Assembly (NCBI GenBank): GCA_024508355.1
Contig: JAMZEJ010000001.1
Coordinates: 496,001-560,000, forward strand
Direction of reading: 5' to 3'
DNA length: 64,000 bases
From: Rhizosaccharibacter radicis
GTDB lineage: Bacteria; Pseudomonadota; Alphaproteobacteria; Acetobacterales; Acetobacteraceae
The notes under the pieces were generated by a model, which saw only the letters and a list, made by a program, of their open reading frames with translations, did no database searches and had not been told where the DNA came from. Positions 53,885 to 63,742 of this stretch are shown piece after piece. Each line of letters begins with the position of its first letter. Position 1 is the stretch's first letter. The translations under genes and the position numbers were made by a program.

Positions 53885-55075
53885 ATGCAGCTCGCTTTTC
53901 CTGCCGATCACCCGCAGGTCCCGCCGCCGGAAACCTCCGGTTCCTCGGCCGGAACCCGTTCCGCCGCGAGCGATCCACGCTGGCCGCTGATCCTGGCGCG
54001 CGATCCGGCAGCGGACGGGTCGTTCTGGTATTCCGTGCAGACCACCGGGGTATATTGCCGGCCGTCCTGTCCGTCGCGCGCCGCGCGCCCGGAGAACGTG
54101 CGGCTGCACGACACACTGGAAGCGGCCCGCGCCACGGGGTGCAGGCCGTGCCGGCGATGCCGCCCCGACGAGGCGGCCCATCACCGCGACGCGGCGCTGG
54201 TGGTTCGTGCCTGCCGGCTCATCGACGCGGCGGAACGACCACCCGCCCATGACGAGCTCGCCCGGAAGCTGGAGGTCGGGAGCGCGCGGCTCCGCTCGGC
54301 GTTCGAGGCGGTGCTCGGCCTGTCGCCCAAGCGCTACGCCGATGCCCGGCGCGCGGAACGGCTGCGCCTGTTGCTGCCGGTGGCCGCCACGGTGACCGAA
54401 GCGTTCCACCAGGCGGGATTCGGCTCCAGCAGCCGGTTCTACGACAAGGCGGCCGAGCTGCTCGGCATGGCGCCGAACCGGGTGCGCGCCGGCGCGGCGG
54501 CCGAAACCCTGCGCGTCGCGGTGGCGCCCTGCAGCCTCGGCGCGGTGCTGGTCGCGGCGGGCGAGCGCGGACTGGTGGCGGTGCTGCTGGGCGACGATCC
54601 GGACCTCCTGCGGCGCGACCTGCGGGCCCGCTTTCCCAGGGCCGGGTTCGGAGAAGCCGACGAGGCGTTCGGCGCCGTGGTGGCCCAGGTGGTGGCGCTG
54701 GTGGAAACGCCCGGCGCGTCCCACGCCCTGCCGCTCGATATCCGGGGCACCGCGTTCCAGCGACGGGTGTGGGACGCGTTGCGGGACGTGGAAACCGGCC
54801 GCACCCTGTCCTATGCCGAGCTCGCGGCGCGGGCCGGCGCGCCCGCCGCCGTGCGGGCCGTGGCCGGAGCCTGCGCGGCCAACCCGCTCGCCGTGGCGGT
54901 TCCGTGCCACCGGGCCGTGCGCACGGACGGTGGGCTCGGCGGATATCGCTGGGGGCTGGCACGCAAGCGGATCCTGCTCGACCGCGAGGCGGCTTCCTCC
55001 ACGGCAGGCGCCTCCTCCACCGCCGCCGCCGCCGCTCCGATCACCGGCCCGGCCGGCGGCGAGGCGGCGTCCTGA
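53885..55075 (+). CDS. ada: bifunctional Ada: DNA methyl-phosphotriester/O6-methylguanine methyltransferase and activator
   Basis: 396 residues. The N-terminal Ada domain has the zinc cysteines Cys58 and Cys62 (GVYCRPSCPSR) and Cys89 and Cys92 (RPCRRC). Cys58 accepts methyl from phosphotriesters and turns the protein into an activator. An AraC-type helix-turn-helix region (KLEVGSARLRSAFEAVLGLSPKRY, AFHQAGFGSSSRFY) follows. The C-terminal suicide methyltransferase has the active Cys341 in VPCHRAV and GGYRWGLARK. The ATG has AGGAG six bases upstream; an earlier in-frame ATG at 53744 overlaps the HxlR stop. It repairs and senses alkylation damage. No alkA/alkB neighbour is seen. Confidence 0.95.
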   Translation: MQLAFPADHPQVPPPETSGSSAGTRSAASDPRWPLILARDPAADGSFWYSVQTTGVYCRPSCPSRAARPENVRLHDTLEAARATGCRPCRRCRPDEAAHHRDAALVVRACRLIDAAERPPAHDELARKLEVGSARLRSAFEAVLGLSPKRYADARRAERLRLLLPVAATVTEAFHQAGFGSSSRFYDKAAELLGMAPNRVRAGAAAETLRVAVAPCSLGAVLVAAGERGLVAVLLGDDPDLLRRDLRARFPRAGFGEADEAFGAVVAQVVALVETPGASHALPLDIRGTAFQRRVWDALRDVETGRTLSYAELAARAGAPAAVRAVAGACAANPLAVAVPCHRAVRTDGGLGGYRWGLARKRILLDREAASSTAGASSTAAAAAPITGPAGGEAAS

Positions 55076-55084
55076 GGCCGCCGA

Positions 55085-55303
55085 TCAGCCGGGCGCGCGC
55101 AGCGCCAGCAGGCGCAGCGCCGAGCTGAGCGGTCGGCCGGGTTCGCGCGACGCGTCCGCTTCCGCCACCAGCGACGCCAGCGTCTGCTTGTTCCGCGCCG
55201 CCAGCGCGTCCAGCACGGCCCAGAACTCGGGTTCCAGCGCCACGCTGGTGCGGTGGCCGGACAGGCTCAGCGACCGCTTGCGCAGGAACGGCTCCCCGTT
55301 CAT
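55085..55303 (-). CDS. ribbon-helix-helix domain protein
   Basis: A 72-residue small DNA-binding protein. The strand RSLSLSGHRTSVALEPEFW is followed by two helices (VLDALAARNKQTLASLVAEAD, LSSALRLLAL), the pattern of the RHH_4 group of alphaproteobacterial regulators. The SGHRTSV motif after the first strand is characteristic. It is convergent with ada, with 9 bp between stops. Targets unknown. Confidence 0.85.
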   Translation of the reverse strand: MNGEPFLRKRSLSLSGHRTSVALEPEFWAVLDALAARNKQTLASLVAEADASREPGRPLSSALRLLALRAPG

Positions 55304-55546
55304 CGCCGCGTTGCCGCTGTGCCGGCCTCGGACCGGCCATGGTTCCTGACCGCCGCGGGCGGCCCGCTCTCCCCGCTGGTTGCATGCGCGCCGCCTTCGC
55401 GACGCCAGCCGGGGGCGGACAACCGGCGCCCCGGCTGGTCCGATCTCGGCCGGTGGCTGGATACCGGCCGGCCGGACGATCCGTTCCGCGGCGGGAGCGG
55501 CGGCCTGTCTGGAGGCAGGACGGGCACGGGCGGCAGCATTTCCCGC

Positions 55547-56860
55547 TCACATCCCGATGCGGGTGTCGGGAACCGTGCGCGCGCCGGGAGGCGCCGCCGC
55601 TTCGCCGCCCCGATCACCGCCACGATCGCCGCCGGTCGCCAGCCGGTCGCACGCCCAGGCCGCGGCTTCCGCCACCACCTCGTTGGGATCACCTCGCAAG
55701 CCGTCGGCGCTGGGCAGCAGCGCCGGGTCCTGCGAGTTGCCGATGGCGATCAGCACGTTGCGCACGAAGCGGTCGCGACCGATCCGCTTGATCGGCGAGC
55801 CGGAGAACATCCGCCGGAAGCCAGCATCGTCCAGTCTCGACAGTTCCGCCAGATGCGGTGCGTCAAGCTCTGCCCGTGCCTGCAGCTTGGCGGTGCGGCC
55901 GGCGCTGGCGAACCGGTTCCACGGGCACACGGCCAGGCAGTCGTCGCAGCCATAGATGCGGTTGCCCATCAGCGGCCGCAGCGCGGGCGGGATCGGCCCG
56001 GCATGCTCGATGGTGAGATAGGAGATGCAGCGCCGGGCATCGAGCTGGAACGGCGCCGGGAAGGCGTCGGTCGGACAGGAAGAAAGGCAGCGCGTGCAGG
56101 AACCGCAGGAGCCGCCGGACGGCGGCGAAGGCGGCAGCGCGAGGGTGGTGTAGATCTCGCCCAGGAATAGCCAGGAGCCGTGGCGGCGCGACACCAGGTT
56201 GGTGTGCTTGCCCTGCCAGCCCAGCCCGGCCCGCTCGGCCAGCGGCTTCTCCATCACCGGGGCCGTGTCCACGAACACCTTCACCTGCGGGTGGTCCGGA
56301 TCGGCCCCGACTCCCGCGGCCTCGCCCCCCTTGGAGGCTTCGCCGCGTTCCTTCGAAGCCAAGGTTCCGGTCCGGCCGCGCCGTTCCTCCGGGCCGCCGC
56401 CAGGAGGACGGGCGCTTTCCGGCGCGCGGCCGGCGTCGCGCAGGGCATCGGTGCCGGCCTTCACCACGAACTGGGCCAGGTGCTTGAGCATCCCCTTCAC
56501 CACGTCGTGGTAGTCGCGGTGCCGGGCATAGACCGAGACGTTGCCGCGATCCGGACGGGCGAGGGTGGCCAGCGCGTCCCCTTCCGGCGCGTAGTTCAGC
56601 CCGAGCGACAGCACGCTGCGGGCTTCGGCCCACAGGGCGCGCGGATCGGCACGCTGTTCCGTCCGTTCGGCGAGCCAGCCCATCTCGCCGTGGCGGTTCC
56701 CGGCCAGGAAATCCGCCAGCCGGTGCCGCGCCTCGGGACCCAGCGCCGCCTCGCAGCAACCGAACGCGTCGAAGCCCAGCGCAAGGGCCTTGTCGCGGAT
56801 GCGCTCGCGCAGCGCCCCGGCGGCGGCCGCCGGCAGGACGGGCGAGGATGGTTCCCTCAC
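55547..56860 (-). CDS. queG: epoxyqueuosine reductase
   Basis: A 437-residue cobalamin and [4Fe-4S] enzyme for the last step of queuosine synthesis in tRNA. The catalytic Asp198 lies in [26 protein letters not shown] (described in parts). The first cluster uses Cys252, Cys255, Cys258 and Cys262 ([16 protein letters not shown]). The second uses Cys305, Cys308 and Cys312 ([11 protein letters not shown]) with another cysteine. A HEAT-like C-terminal tail follows ([17 protein letters not shown]). Residues about 140-188 are a Gly/Arg/Glu-rich insertion absent from the enzymes I know. The ATG overlaps the tgt stop as ATGA. It is the last gene of queA-tgt-queG. Confidence 0.95.
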   Translation of the reverse strand: MREPSSPVLPAAAAGALRERIRDKALALGFDAFGCCEAALGPEARHRLADFLAGNRHGEMGWLAERTEQRADPRALWAEARSVLSLGLNYAPEGDALATLARPDRGNVSVYARHRDYHDVVKGMLKHLAQFVVKAGTDALRDAGRAPESARPPGGGPEERRGRTGTLASKERGEASKGGEAAGVGADPDHPQVKVFVDTAPVMEKPLAERAGLGWQGKHTNLVSRRHGSWLFLGEIYTTLALPPSPPSGGSCGSCTRCLSSCPTDAFPAPFQLDARRCISYLTIEHAGPIPPALRPLMGNRIYGCDDCLAVCPWNRFASAGRTAKLQARAELDAPHLAELSRLDDAGFRRMFSGSPIKRIGRDRFVRNVLIAIGNSQDPALLPSADGLRGDPNEVVAEAAAWACDRLATGGDRGGDRGGEAAAPPGARTVPDTRIGM

Positions 56861-58482
56861 CGCGCTCCGCCGGTCCGGGGGCCGCGCGGCCGTGCCGGGT
56901 CGTCGGCCCCGGCCGCATCCGTTTCTTCTCGGAAGAGGGCGGCGGTGGCGCGCGGCGGATCGATCCGATCAACGGTGCCGGCGACGCCGCGCCCGGCGGT
57001 CCCGTTCGCCGGCTCGGGTGCCGCGGCCGGATCGCGCTCCGAAGCCGCCGGGTCCTCCGGATCGGGCCGGCCGCGATCGCCACCGGCGAGATCGCTGGCG
57101 ACGGAGCCCGCGTCGGCGAGGTCGTCCCGGCGCGGGCCATGCTCGAGGAAGGGCCGTCCGTCGACGTCCTGCGCGGCCACGATGCGCCCGACCGACGCCC
57201 CGCCGACGGGCGCATGATCATCGTCATCATCCCCGGCGGCGACGGTCGGGAGCGAGCTTCCGAGTGAGGGGCTCGCGGGCACGGCGGTTCCGTCGTCGGC
57301 CGCCGTGCCACGGTCTCGCCTCGCGGCTCGAGTTCCGGCCATGCCGGCGCTCCGAGCCGCGGCTTCGGCGGCACCGTCCGCCCAGCCGCTGCGCAGCATG
57401 GCCGCGTGGGGATCGAGCCGCCCGGCCAGGATCGCCTCGCGCATCCCGCGCATCAGCCGCTGATAGTACGACAGGTTGTGCCAGGTCAGCAGCATCGGCC
57501 CCAGGATCTCGTCCGCCCGGAACAGGTGGTGCAGGTAGGCGCGGGAATGGCGCACGCAGGCCGGGCAGGGGCAGTCCGGCTCGATCGGACCGGGATCGGC
57601 GGCGTGGCGGGCATTGCGCAGGTTGAGCGTGCCGCGCGCGGTGTAGGCGCGCGCGGTGCGGCCGGCGCGGGTCGGCATCACGCAGTCGAACATGTCGATG
57701 CCGCGCTGCACGCTTCCCAGCAGATCGTCCGGCGTGCCGACCCCCATCAGGTAGCGCGGCCTGTTCCAGGGCAGCAGCGGCACGGTGTGGTCCAGCGTGC
57801 CGAGCATCAGCGCCTGGCCTTCGCCCACCGCCAGGCCACCCACCGCGTAGCCCTCGAAGCCGATCTCCTGCAGCGCTCGCGCGCTTTCGGTGCGCAGCTC
57901 GGGTTCCACCCCGCCCTGCACGATGCCAAACTGCGCGTAGCCCTCGCGCGCCACGAAGGCCTCGCGCGACCGGGCGGCCCAGCGCATGCTCAGCCGCATG
58001 GACCGCGCGATGGTTTCGGCGTCCGCCGGCAGGGCCGGGCATTCGTCGAAGCACATGGTGATCGTGGCATCCAGCGCGTGCTGGATCTGCGTGGAGCGTT
58101 CGGGAGTGAGCCGGTGCTTCGTGCCGTCCACGTGCGAGCGGAAGGTGACCCCGTCCGCGTCCAGCTTCCGCAGCGCGCCCAGCGACATCACCTGGAAGCC
58201 GCCGGAATCCGTCAGGATCGGCCCCGGCCAGTCCATGAAGCGGTGCAGGCCGCCCAGCGCTTCCACCCGTTCCGCGCCGGGCCGGAGCATCAGGTGGTAG
58301 GTGTTGCCCAGCACGATGCCCGCCCCGGTGGAGCGCACCGCATCCGCGGTCATCGCCTTCACCGTGCCGGCGGTGCCGACCGGCATGAAGGTGGGAGTGT
58401 CCACCGGGCCGTGCGCCGTGTGCAGCACGCCGGCGCGAGCCCGCCCGTCCCGGCCCGTCTCGGTCCAGCCGAACGCGGTCAT
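56857..58482 (-). CDS. tgt: tRNA-guanine transglycosylase with long C-terminal extension
   Basis: 541 residues, where Tgt is usually about 375-385. The TIM-barrel enzyme is complete by about residue 375: catalytic Asp92 ([11 protein letters not shown]), nucleophile Asp266 ([11 protein letters not shown]) and zinc ligands Cys304, Cys306, Cys309 and His335. It swaps guanine-34 for preQ1 in GUN-anticodon tRNAs. The remaining about 160 residues are Ala/Asp/Gly/Pro-rich and predicted disordered, including a run of five aspartates ([10 protein letters not shown]). The extension appears truly translated, because its stop codon overlaps the queG ATG (ATGA). The start overlaps the queA stop the same way. 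Confidence 0.95.
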   Translation of the reverse strand: MTAFGWTETGRDGRARAGVLHTAHGPVDTPTFMPVGTAGTVKAMTADAVRSTGAGIVLGNTYHLMLRPGAERVEALGGLHRFMDWPGPILTDSGGFQVMSLGALRKLDADGVTFRSHVDGTKHRLTPERSTQIQHALDATITMCFDECPALPADAETIARSMRLSMRWAARSREAFVAREGYAQFGIVQGGVEPELRTESARALQEIGFEGYAVGGLAVGEGQALMLGTLDHTVPLLPWNRPRYLMGVGTPDDLLGSVQRGIDMFDCVMPTRAGRTARAYTARGTLNLRNARHAADPGPIEPDCPCPACVRHSRAYLHHLFRADEILGPMLLTWHNLSYYQRLMRGMREAILAGRLDPHAAMLRSGWADGAAEAAARSAGMAGTRAARRDRGTAADDGTAVPASPSLGSSLPTVAAGDDDDDHAPVGGASVGRIVAAQDVDGRPFLEHGPRRDDLADAGSVASDLAGGDRGRPDPEDPAASERDPAAAPEPANGTAGRGVAGTVDRIDPPRATAALFREETDAAGADDPARPRGPRTGGAR

Positions 58483-59534
58483 GCCGCCGCTCCGTCGCGG
58501 CCGAGCAGGCAGGCGTCGCCGAAGGAATAGAACCGGTAGCCCGTCTCCACCGCGTGCGCGTAGGCCCGTTTCATGCGCTCGGTGCCGGCGAAGGCGCACA
58601 CCAGCATGAACAGCGTCGAGCGCGGCAGATGGAAGTTGGTGAGCAGCAGGTCGGCCGCGCGGAAGCGGTGGCCCGGCAGGATGAACAGGCTGGTCTCGCC
58701 GTCGAACGGCCGGACGATGCCGTCCTCGCCGGCCGCGGTTTCGAGCAGCCGCAGCGAGGTGGTGCCCACCGCGACGATCCGGCCTCCTCCCGCACGGGTG
58801 CGGTTGATCGCGTCCGCCGCCGCCGACGACAGGAGGCCGCGCTCGGGATGCATCCGGTGGCCGCCCACCGTGTCGGTGCGCATCGGCAGGAAGGTGCCGG
58901 CCCCCACGTGCAGCGTGACCGTGAGATGCCCGATGCCCCGTGCCCGCGCTTCTTCCAGCAGGGCCGGGGTGAAATGCAGTCCCGCCGTGGGCGCGGCCAC
59001 CGCGCCGTCCGCCTGCGCGAACATGGTCTGGTAGTCCTGCCGGTCGCGCTCGGTGGGGCCGGCGGGCCGCTCGATATAGGGCGGCAGCGCGAGCCGGCCG
59101 GCGCGGCGCAGGAAGCGGTCGAACGCGCTTCCCTCGGCCGAGAAGCGCAGCACCGCGCCGCCGCCTTCCTCGCGCGCGGCCACGATGGCGGAAACGTCCG
59201 TGCCGTCGAAGCGCAGCACGTCGCCCTCGCGCAGCCGCCGGGCGTTGCGCGCCAGCACGTGCCAGGCGCCGTCCGGCAGCGGCCGGTCCAGGGTGATGCC
59301 GATGCGCGCCTCGCCCCGGCACGCCTCGAGCTGCGCCGGGATCACCCGGGTGTCGTTGACCACCAGCAGGTCGCCCGCCCGCAGCAGCCCGGGCAGCGCG
59401 TCCACCCGGCGATCGTGGATCTGGCCCGGCTGCGAAAGATCGAGCAGGCGCGCCGATTCGCGCGGCCGCGCCGGTTCGTGCGCGATCCGCTCGGGAGGCA
59501 GGACGAAATCGAAATCCGAGGCCAGCAGCGTCAT
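58479..59534 (-). CDS. queA: S-adenosylmethionine:tRNA ribosyltransferase-isomerase
   Basis: A 351-residue enzyme that transfers and rearranges the ribosyl part of SAM onto preQ1-tRNA, giving epoxyqueuosine. Motifs are [77 protein letters not shown] and [21 protein letters not shown] (each a separate block). It is the first gene of the operon queA-tgt-queG, with 4-bp ATGA overlaps at both junctions. Confidence 0.97.
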   Translation of the reverse strand: MTLLASDFDFVLPPERIAHEPARPRESARLLDLSQPGQIHDRRVDALPGLLRAGDLLVVNDTRVIPAQLEACRGEARIGITLDRPLPDGAWHVLARNARRLREGDVLRFDGTDVSAIVAAREEGGGAVLRFSAEGSAFDRFLRRAGRLALPPYIERPAGPTERDRQDYQTMFAQADGAVAAPTAGLHFTPALLEEARARGIGHLTVTLHVGAGTFLPMRTDTVGGHRMHPERGLLSSAAADAINRTRAGGGRIVAVGTTSLRLLETAAGEDGIVRPFDGETSLFILPGHRFRAADLLLTNFHLPRSTLFMLVCAFAGTERMKRAYAHAVETGYRFYSFGDACLLGRDGAAA

Positions 59535-60343
59535 GTCCCGGCAGGCTTTAGAAGCTCGCGGCCCGGGAAGCCAGCGGCGCAGGCTCGTGCCAGCCCTGCC
59601 ATGCCCGGGCGCCGCATGAAGCTCCGGTTCGGCGGGTGGCTCGCGGCGGGAACCGCTACCCCCGTGACCGCCGCGTCGACCGCCCGCCCCCGACGATGGC
59701 GCCGGCCTCCACGAGTTCCAGAAGCGCGTCGGGGACGCGGTGGCCGAGCTCGCCAGCGGCCGCGGTGGCGACCCGGCAGGACGGCGACGGCATGACAGGC
59801 TCCCGCGGGTGCGTGACACATCCGACGGAGATGCAAGAGACCGCCCGGTGGTGGAAGAAAGCAGGTCGATGCAAGAAAGGGAGGTCGCGGCAACCGTGGC
59901 CACCCCCGGGAAAGGTGCCACGGTGCCCGTCGGGCAGCGATCGGGGAGCTGGCGGCCCGATCCGGGCTGCCCGGTGCGTGCGGGGCTGAAGGGTATCGGC
60001 GACGAATGGTCCGGGCCGGTCCCGATGACCCTTGCCGGCGCGCTTCAGCGCGCTCGGACGGGCGGTGCCGGACATCTCCAAGCGGATGCCGGCCAAGACC
60101 CCGCGCGATCCGGAACGCGGCGGTCTCGAACGTCACGCCCGATGCTTCCCGCCAGACCGCCCGGCATCGAGTTTCGCCTCACCCTCCCGGCGCGACGATC
60201 CCCGAACCGCTGGAAGCCCCGGTGCGCGGCGCCGACCGCCATCACGCGACGATCCGGAAGGCGAGCGCGTCGTTCGATGCCGGGACCTGATAATCCCGGG
60301 CCGCTCCGGCCGCGGGCGATCCCCGCGGCCGGGAAGCGCCGGC
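59535..60343. other. 809-bp region without convincing gene
   Basis: This is the longest non-coding stretch in the window. Open frames on both strands are Arg/Pro-rich without domain patterns, and no start has a good ribosome site. The part next to 59535 must hold the queA operon promoter. A perfect 11-bp hairpin sits at its far end (listed separately). Decayed coding sequence cannot be excluded. Confidence 0.4.
60306..60332 (-). terminator. strong GC hairpin after the SDR gene
   Basis: CCGGCCGCGGG and CCCGCGGCCGG form a perfect 11-bp stem with a 5-nt loop, starting 12 bp past the SDR stop on the minus strand. No T-run follows. Probably a transcript end. Confidence 0.5.
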
Positions 60344-61105
60344 TCAGATCATCATGCCGCCGGACACCTCGATGCGCTGCGCGTTGATCCAGCGGTTCTC
60401 TTCGCCCAGCAGCGCCGCGATCATCGGCCCGATATCGTCGGGCAGGCCCGGCCGGCCGAGCGCGGTCATGGCCGCGACGCGGCGGTTCACCTCCGGATTG
60501 TCGCGCACGATGCCACCGCTGAAATCGGTTTGCACGGCACCGGGCGCCACCACGTTGGCGGTGATGCGGCGTTCGCCCAGCTCGCGCGCGAGGTAGCGGG
60601 TCATCACCTCCACCGCTCCCTTCATCGCCGCGTAGGCCGTGGAGCCCGGGTAAGCGAAGCGTGCCAGGCCGGAGGAGATGTTCACGATGCGGCCGCCATC
60701 TTCCATCAGCGGCAGCAGGCGCTGGGTGAGAAAGAACACCCCCTTCAGGTGGACGCGATACAGCGAATCGAAATCCTCTTCGGTGATCTCGCCGATCGGC
60801 GCGTGATGCGACGTGCCGGCGTTGTTGACCAGGAAGCGGAACCGTTCCGCCCCCCAGCCACGCAGCACCTCGCCGAAGCTGGTCACGAACTCCTCGAAGC
60901 GGCTGGTGTCGCCGGTGTCGAGCCGGAGCGCCGCGGCGCGCGTGCCGGAGGCTTCCGCCGCGGCGACCACCTCGGCGGCCGCCGCCTCGTTGTTGTTGAA
61001 CGTGAACACGACGTCGACCCCGCGGGCGGCGAGCGCCAGCACGGTGGAGCGGCCGAGGCCGCGGCTGCCGCCGGTGACGAGGGCGATGGGTGCAGGTGTG
61101 GGCAT
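60344..61105 (-). CDS. SDR family oxidoreductase (FabG/AKR-like)
   Basis: A 253-residue classical SDR with VTGGSRGLG (10-18), NNAGTSH, Ser in NISSGLA and YAAMKGA. C-terminal NRWINAQRIEVSGGMMI is the usual FabG-like tail. The ATG has AAGG nine bases upstream. It is divergent from a LysR regulator, with a perfect 17-bp palindrome between, so LysR-type control of this gene is likely. Substrate unknown. Confidence 0.92.
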   Translation of the reverse strand: MPTPAPIALVTGGSRGLGRSTVLALAARGVDVVFTFNNNEAAAAEVVAAAEASGTRAAALRLDTGDTSRFEEFVTSFGEVLRGWGAERFRFLVNNAGTSHHAPIGEITEEDFDSLYRVHLKGVFFLTQRLLPLMEDGGRIVNISSGLARFAYPGSTAYAAMKGAVEVMTRYLARELGERRITANVVAPGAVQTDFSGGIVRDNPEVNRRVAAMTALGRPGLPDDIGPMIAALLGEENRWINAQRIEVSGGMMI

Positions 61106-61188
61106 CGGGAAAAACCTTCGGCAGATGACGAGCCCGGAAGCTGATGTCTCCGGTGGTTCCGCAACAGCCGCCCGATCTGGACAACATC

Positions 61189-61205
61189 GTTCCGTCTGAC
61201 GGAAC
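61189..61205. promoter_or_regulatory. LysR-type operator palindrome
   Basis: GTTCCGTCTGACGGAAC has perfect 8-bp arms around a central T and contains the LysR core T-N11-A (TCC...GGA). It lies 10 bp before the lysR start and 84 bp before the divergent SDR start, the usual place of an autoregulatory LysR site. Confidence 0.6.
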
Positions 61206-61214
61206 AATGGGGGG

Positions 61215-62111
61215 ATGGACCGCCTCGGCACGATCGAACTCTTCATCCGGATCGTGGAGCGCCGCAGCTTCCGCGCCGCCGCCGCCGATCTCGGGGTTTC
61301 GCGTCCGGTGGCCACCGCCGCGATCAAGGCGCTGGAAGCCCGGCTGGACACCCGCCTGCTCCAGCGCAGCACCCGGCACGTATCGCCCACGCCGGAGGGC
61401 GACGCCTACTACCAGCAATGCGTCCGCATCCTGCGCGAACTGGAGGATGCCGATCGCGGCGCCGGCGGGGAGTTGGGCGGCCTGGTGCGCGCCAGCCTCG
61501 CAGGCACTCTGGCGCGCACCTTCGTGTTGCCGGCGCTGCCAGCCCTGCTTGAGCGGTTTCCCGGGCTGAGCGTGCGGCTGGCCGAGGGGGAGCGGTTCGT
61601 CGACCTGCTGCGCGAGGGCATCGACTGCGTGGTGCGCGCCGGCGAGCTTCCCGACAGCGACATGGTGGTGCGTCCGCTGGGCTTGGTCGAGGAGATGACC
61701 TGCGCCAGCCCCGCCTATCTCGACCGGCACGGCATCCCGTCCTCCCCGGAGGCGCTGGACGGCCACCGCATGGTGGCGTTCGTGTCGTCGCGCAGCGGCC
61801 AGCCGCTGCCGCTGGAGTTCGTGCAGGACGGCCGCACGATCTTCACGCGGCTGCCGGCGGCGGTGCTGGTGGAGGGCGCGGACACCAGCGCGGAGGCGGC
61901 GCGGCTCGGCTTCGGGCTGGTACAGGCGCCCCGCTTCCGGTTCCAGGCCGATCTCGCCTCCGGCGCGCTGGTGGAGGTGCTGCCCGACCACCCGCCGCCG
62001 CCCACGCCGTTGTCCATCCTCTACCCGAGCCGGCGGCAGCTGCCGGCCCGGGTACGGGTGTTCATCGACTTCCTGGAAGAGGTGCTGTCTCCGATGCTGC
62101 GCCGGCCCTGA
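61215..62111 (+). CDS. LysR-family transcriptional regulator
   Basis: 298 residues. The N-terminal winged helix-turn-helix (MDRLGTIELFIRIVERRSFRAAAADLGVSRPVATAAIKALEARLDTRLLQRSTRHV, described in parts) is followed by the periplasmic-binding-like effector domain (LVRASLAGTLARTFVLPALPALLERFPGLSVRLAEG, GIDCVVRAGELPDSDMVVRPLG). It belongs to the CrgA/AaeR-like group that often controls a divergent oxidoreductase. It has a LysR palindrome in its own promoter. Confidence 0.95.
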   Translation: MDRLGTIELFIRIVERRSFRAAAADLGVSRPVATAAIKALEARLDTRLLQRSTRHVSPTPEGDAYYQQCVRILRELEDADRGAGGELGGLVRASLAGTLARTFVLPALPALLERFPGLSVRLAEGERFVDLLREGIDCVVRAGELPDSDMVVRPLGLVEEMTCASPAYLDRHGIPSSPEALDGHRMVAFVSSRSGQPLPLEFVQDGRTIFTRLPAAVLVEGADTSAEAARLGFGLVQAPRFRFQADLASGALVEVLPDHPPPPTPLSILYPSRRQLPARVRVFIDFLEEVLSPMLRRP

Positions 62112-62347
62112 GCCGTGCGGGCCGGATCATGGATTGCAGCCGGGCGCGCGACCGCCCGCGCCGCGCCACCCGCGCCCAGCCGCCTGCGCCCAGGAGCGTC
62201 GCGGACGCTGCCCGCACACGGCCTCCCTTGCACGGCTGTCCGGACAGGTGCGCCCGAACCCGGACGCCGTGGCGAACACGCCGTGGCACACATTCCGTGC
62301 CACACATTCTCTGGCACGGCCGCCCGGCTCATGCTGTGCTCTCGTCC

Positions 62348-63742
62348 GTGACGCTCGATCTTCCGCTGGCCAGGCGCTTCCTGTTCTTCGTGCTGCCGAT
62401 GATGGGAAGCAACATCCTCCAGGGGCTGTCCGGCACCATCAACAACATCTTCGTCGGCCGGATGCTCGGCGCGCACGCGCTGGCGGCGGCGGGGTTGTTC
62501 TTTCCCGTGCTGTTTCTGCTGATCTCGCTCGTGGTCGGGCTGGGCTCCGGCGGCGCGGTGCTGATCGGTCAGGCCTGGGGGGCCGGCGACCGCGTGCGGG
62601 TGCGCGAGGTGGCGGGTGCCGCGATGGGCATGACCTTGTTGTTCGGCCTCGCGATCGCCGTGCTGTTCACGCCCGTCATCGGCCCCCTGCTGCACCTGTT
62701 CGGCGTGCCCCCGGACGTGCTGCCGGCCGCTTCCGCCTACGCGGCGGTGATGCTGGGCTTCATGCCGTTCCTGTTCGTGTTCATCCTGCTGACCTTCCTG
62801 ATCCGCGGGGTGGGCGACACGGTGACGCCGCTGCTGGCGCTCGCCGTGTCCGTGCTGGTGAGCCTGCTGCTGACGCCGTTCCTGATCCGGGGCATCAGGC
62901 TCGGGGGCGTCGGCGTGCCGGCGCTGGGCGTCGCGGGCGCCGCCTGGGCCGCGGCGCTGTCCTGGGTCGGCACGGTGGCGTGGCTGGTGCGGCGCCTGGG
63001 ACGACAGGACCACGCGCTGCGCATCGACCGCGCCTTCCTGGCCGCCCTGCGGCCCGATCCTCGGCTGCTGCTGCTGTTGTTCCGGCTGGGATTCCCGGCG
63101 GCGCTGCAGACGGGGATCACCGCGCTGGCGGAGATGGCGCTGCTCGGCATGGTGGAGCGGCACGGCGCCCCCGCGATCGCGGCCTACGGCGCGGTGAACC
63201 AGGTGCTGGCCTATGTGCAGTATCCCGCGATCTCCATCGCGATCACCGCGTCGATCCTCAGCGCCCAGGCGATCGGCGCCGGACGGACGGACCGGCTGGC
63301 GCCCATCCGGCACACCGCGATGATGTTCAACCTGGCCTTCACCGGCGGCCTGGTGCTGCTGGGCTATGCGCTCTCCCGCCCGCTGGTGCAGCTCTTCATC
63401 ACCAGTCCGCCGGTGGTGGAGCTGACGGTCCGGGTGCTGCGCATCGTGCTGTTCGCGGTGGTGGCGCAGGGAGGCGGGCTGGTGCTCGCCGCCCAGATGC
63501 GGTCCAGCGGAACGGTGTTGTGGCCCACGCTGATCAGCGTGGGCAGCATCCTGCTGGTGGAAGTGCCCGTGGCCTGGGCCGGCCACAGGGTCGAAGGGCT
63601 GGAAGGAATTTGGCTCGGCTTTCCGGCCTGCTTCCTGAGCATCCTCGGGTTCCAGGCCGCCTATTTCCGGCTGGTCTGGCTCCGGCGGCCGGTCGGCACG
63701 CTGCTGCCGCCCCGGCCGGCCGCGCCTATTCGAACAGCATGA
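62348..63742 (+). CDS. MATE family efflux transporter
   Basis: A 464-residue membrane protein with twelve helices in two homologous halves. The NorM-like opening LARRFLFFVLPMMGSNILQGLSGTINNIFVGRMLG is described in parts. VGLGSGGAVLIGQAWGAGD is the first-half signature, and its counterpart SIAITASILSAQAIGAGRTD lies in the second half. It exports cationic drugs or metabolites with Na+ or H+. The start is a GTG at 62348; another GTG four codons upstream is possible. Its 3' end overlaps the convergent LysE gene by 17 bp. Confidence 0.93.
   Translation: MTLDLPLARRFLFFVLPMMGSNILQGLSGTINNIFVGRMLGAHALAAAGLFFPVLFLLISLVVGLGSGGAVLIGQAWGAGDRVRVREVAGAAMGMTLLFGLAIAVLFTPVIGPLLHLFGVPPDVLPAASAYAAVMLGFMPFLFVFILLTFLIRGVGDTVTPLLALAVSVLVSLLLTPFLIRGIRLGGVGVPALGVAGAAWAAALSWVGTVAWLVRRLGRQDHALRIDRAFLAALRPDPRLLLLLFRLGFPAALQTGITALAEMALLGMVERHGAPAIAAYGAVNQVLAYVQYPAISIAITASILSAQAIGAGRTDRLAPIRHTAMMFNLAFTGGLVLLGYALSRPLVQLFITSPPVVELTVRVLRIVLFAVVAQGGGLVLAAQMRSSGTVLWPTLISVGSILLVEVPVAWAGHRVEGLEGIWLGFPACFLSILGFQAAYFRLVWLRRPVGTLLPPRPAAPIRTA

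Noticed and set aside
59656-60096. A 146-codon minus-strand frame in the queA upstream spacer
   Set aside because: It has no ribosome site and is an Arg/Pro-rich chance composition; it also overlaps the expected promoter zone.
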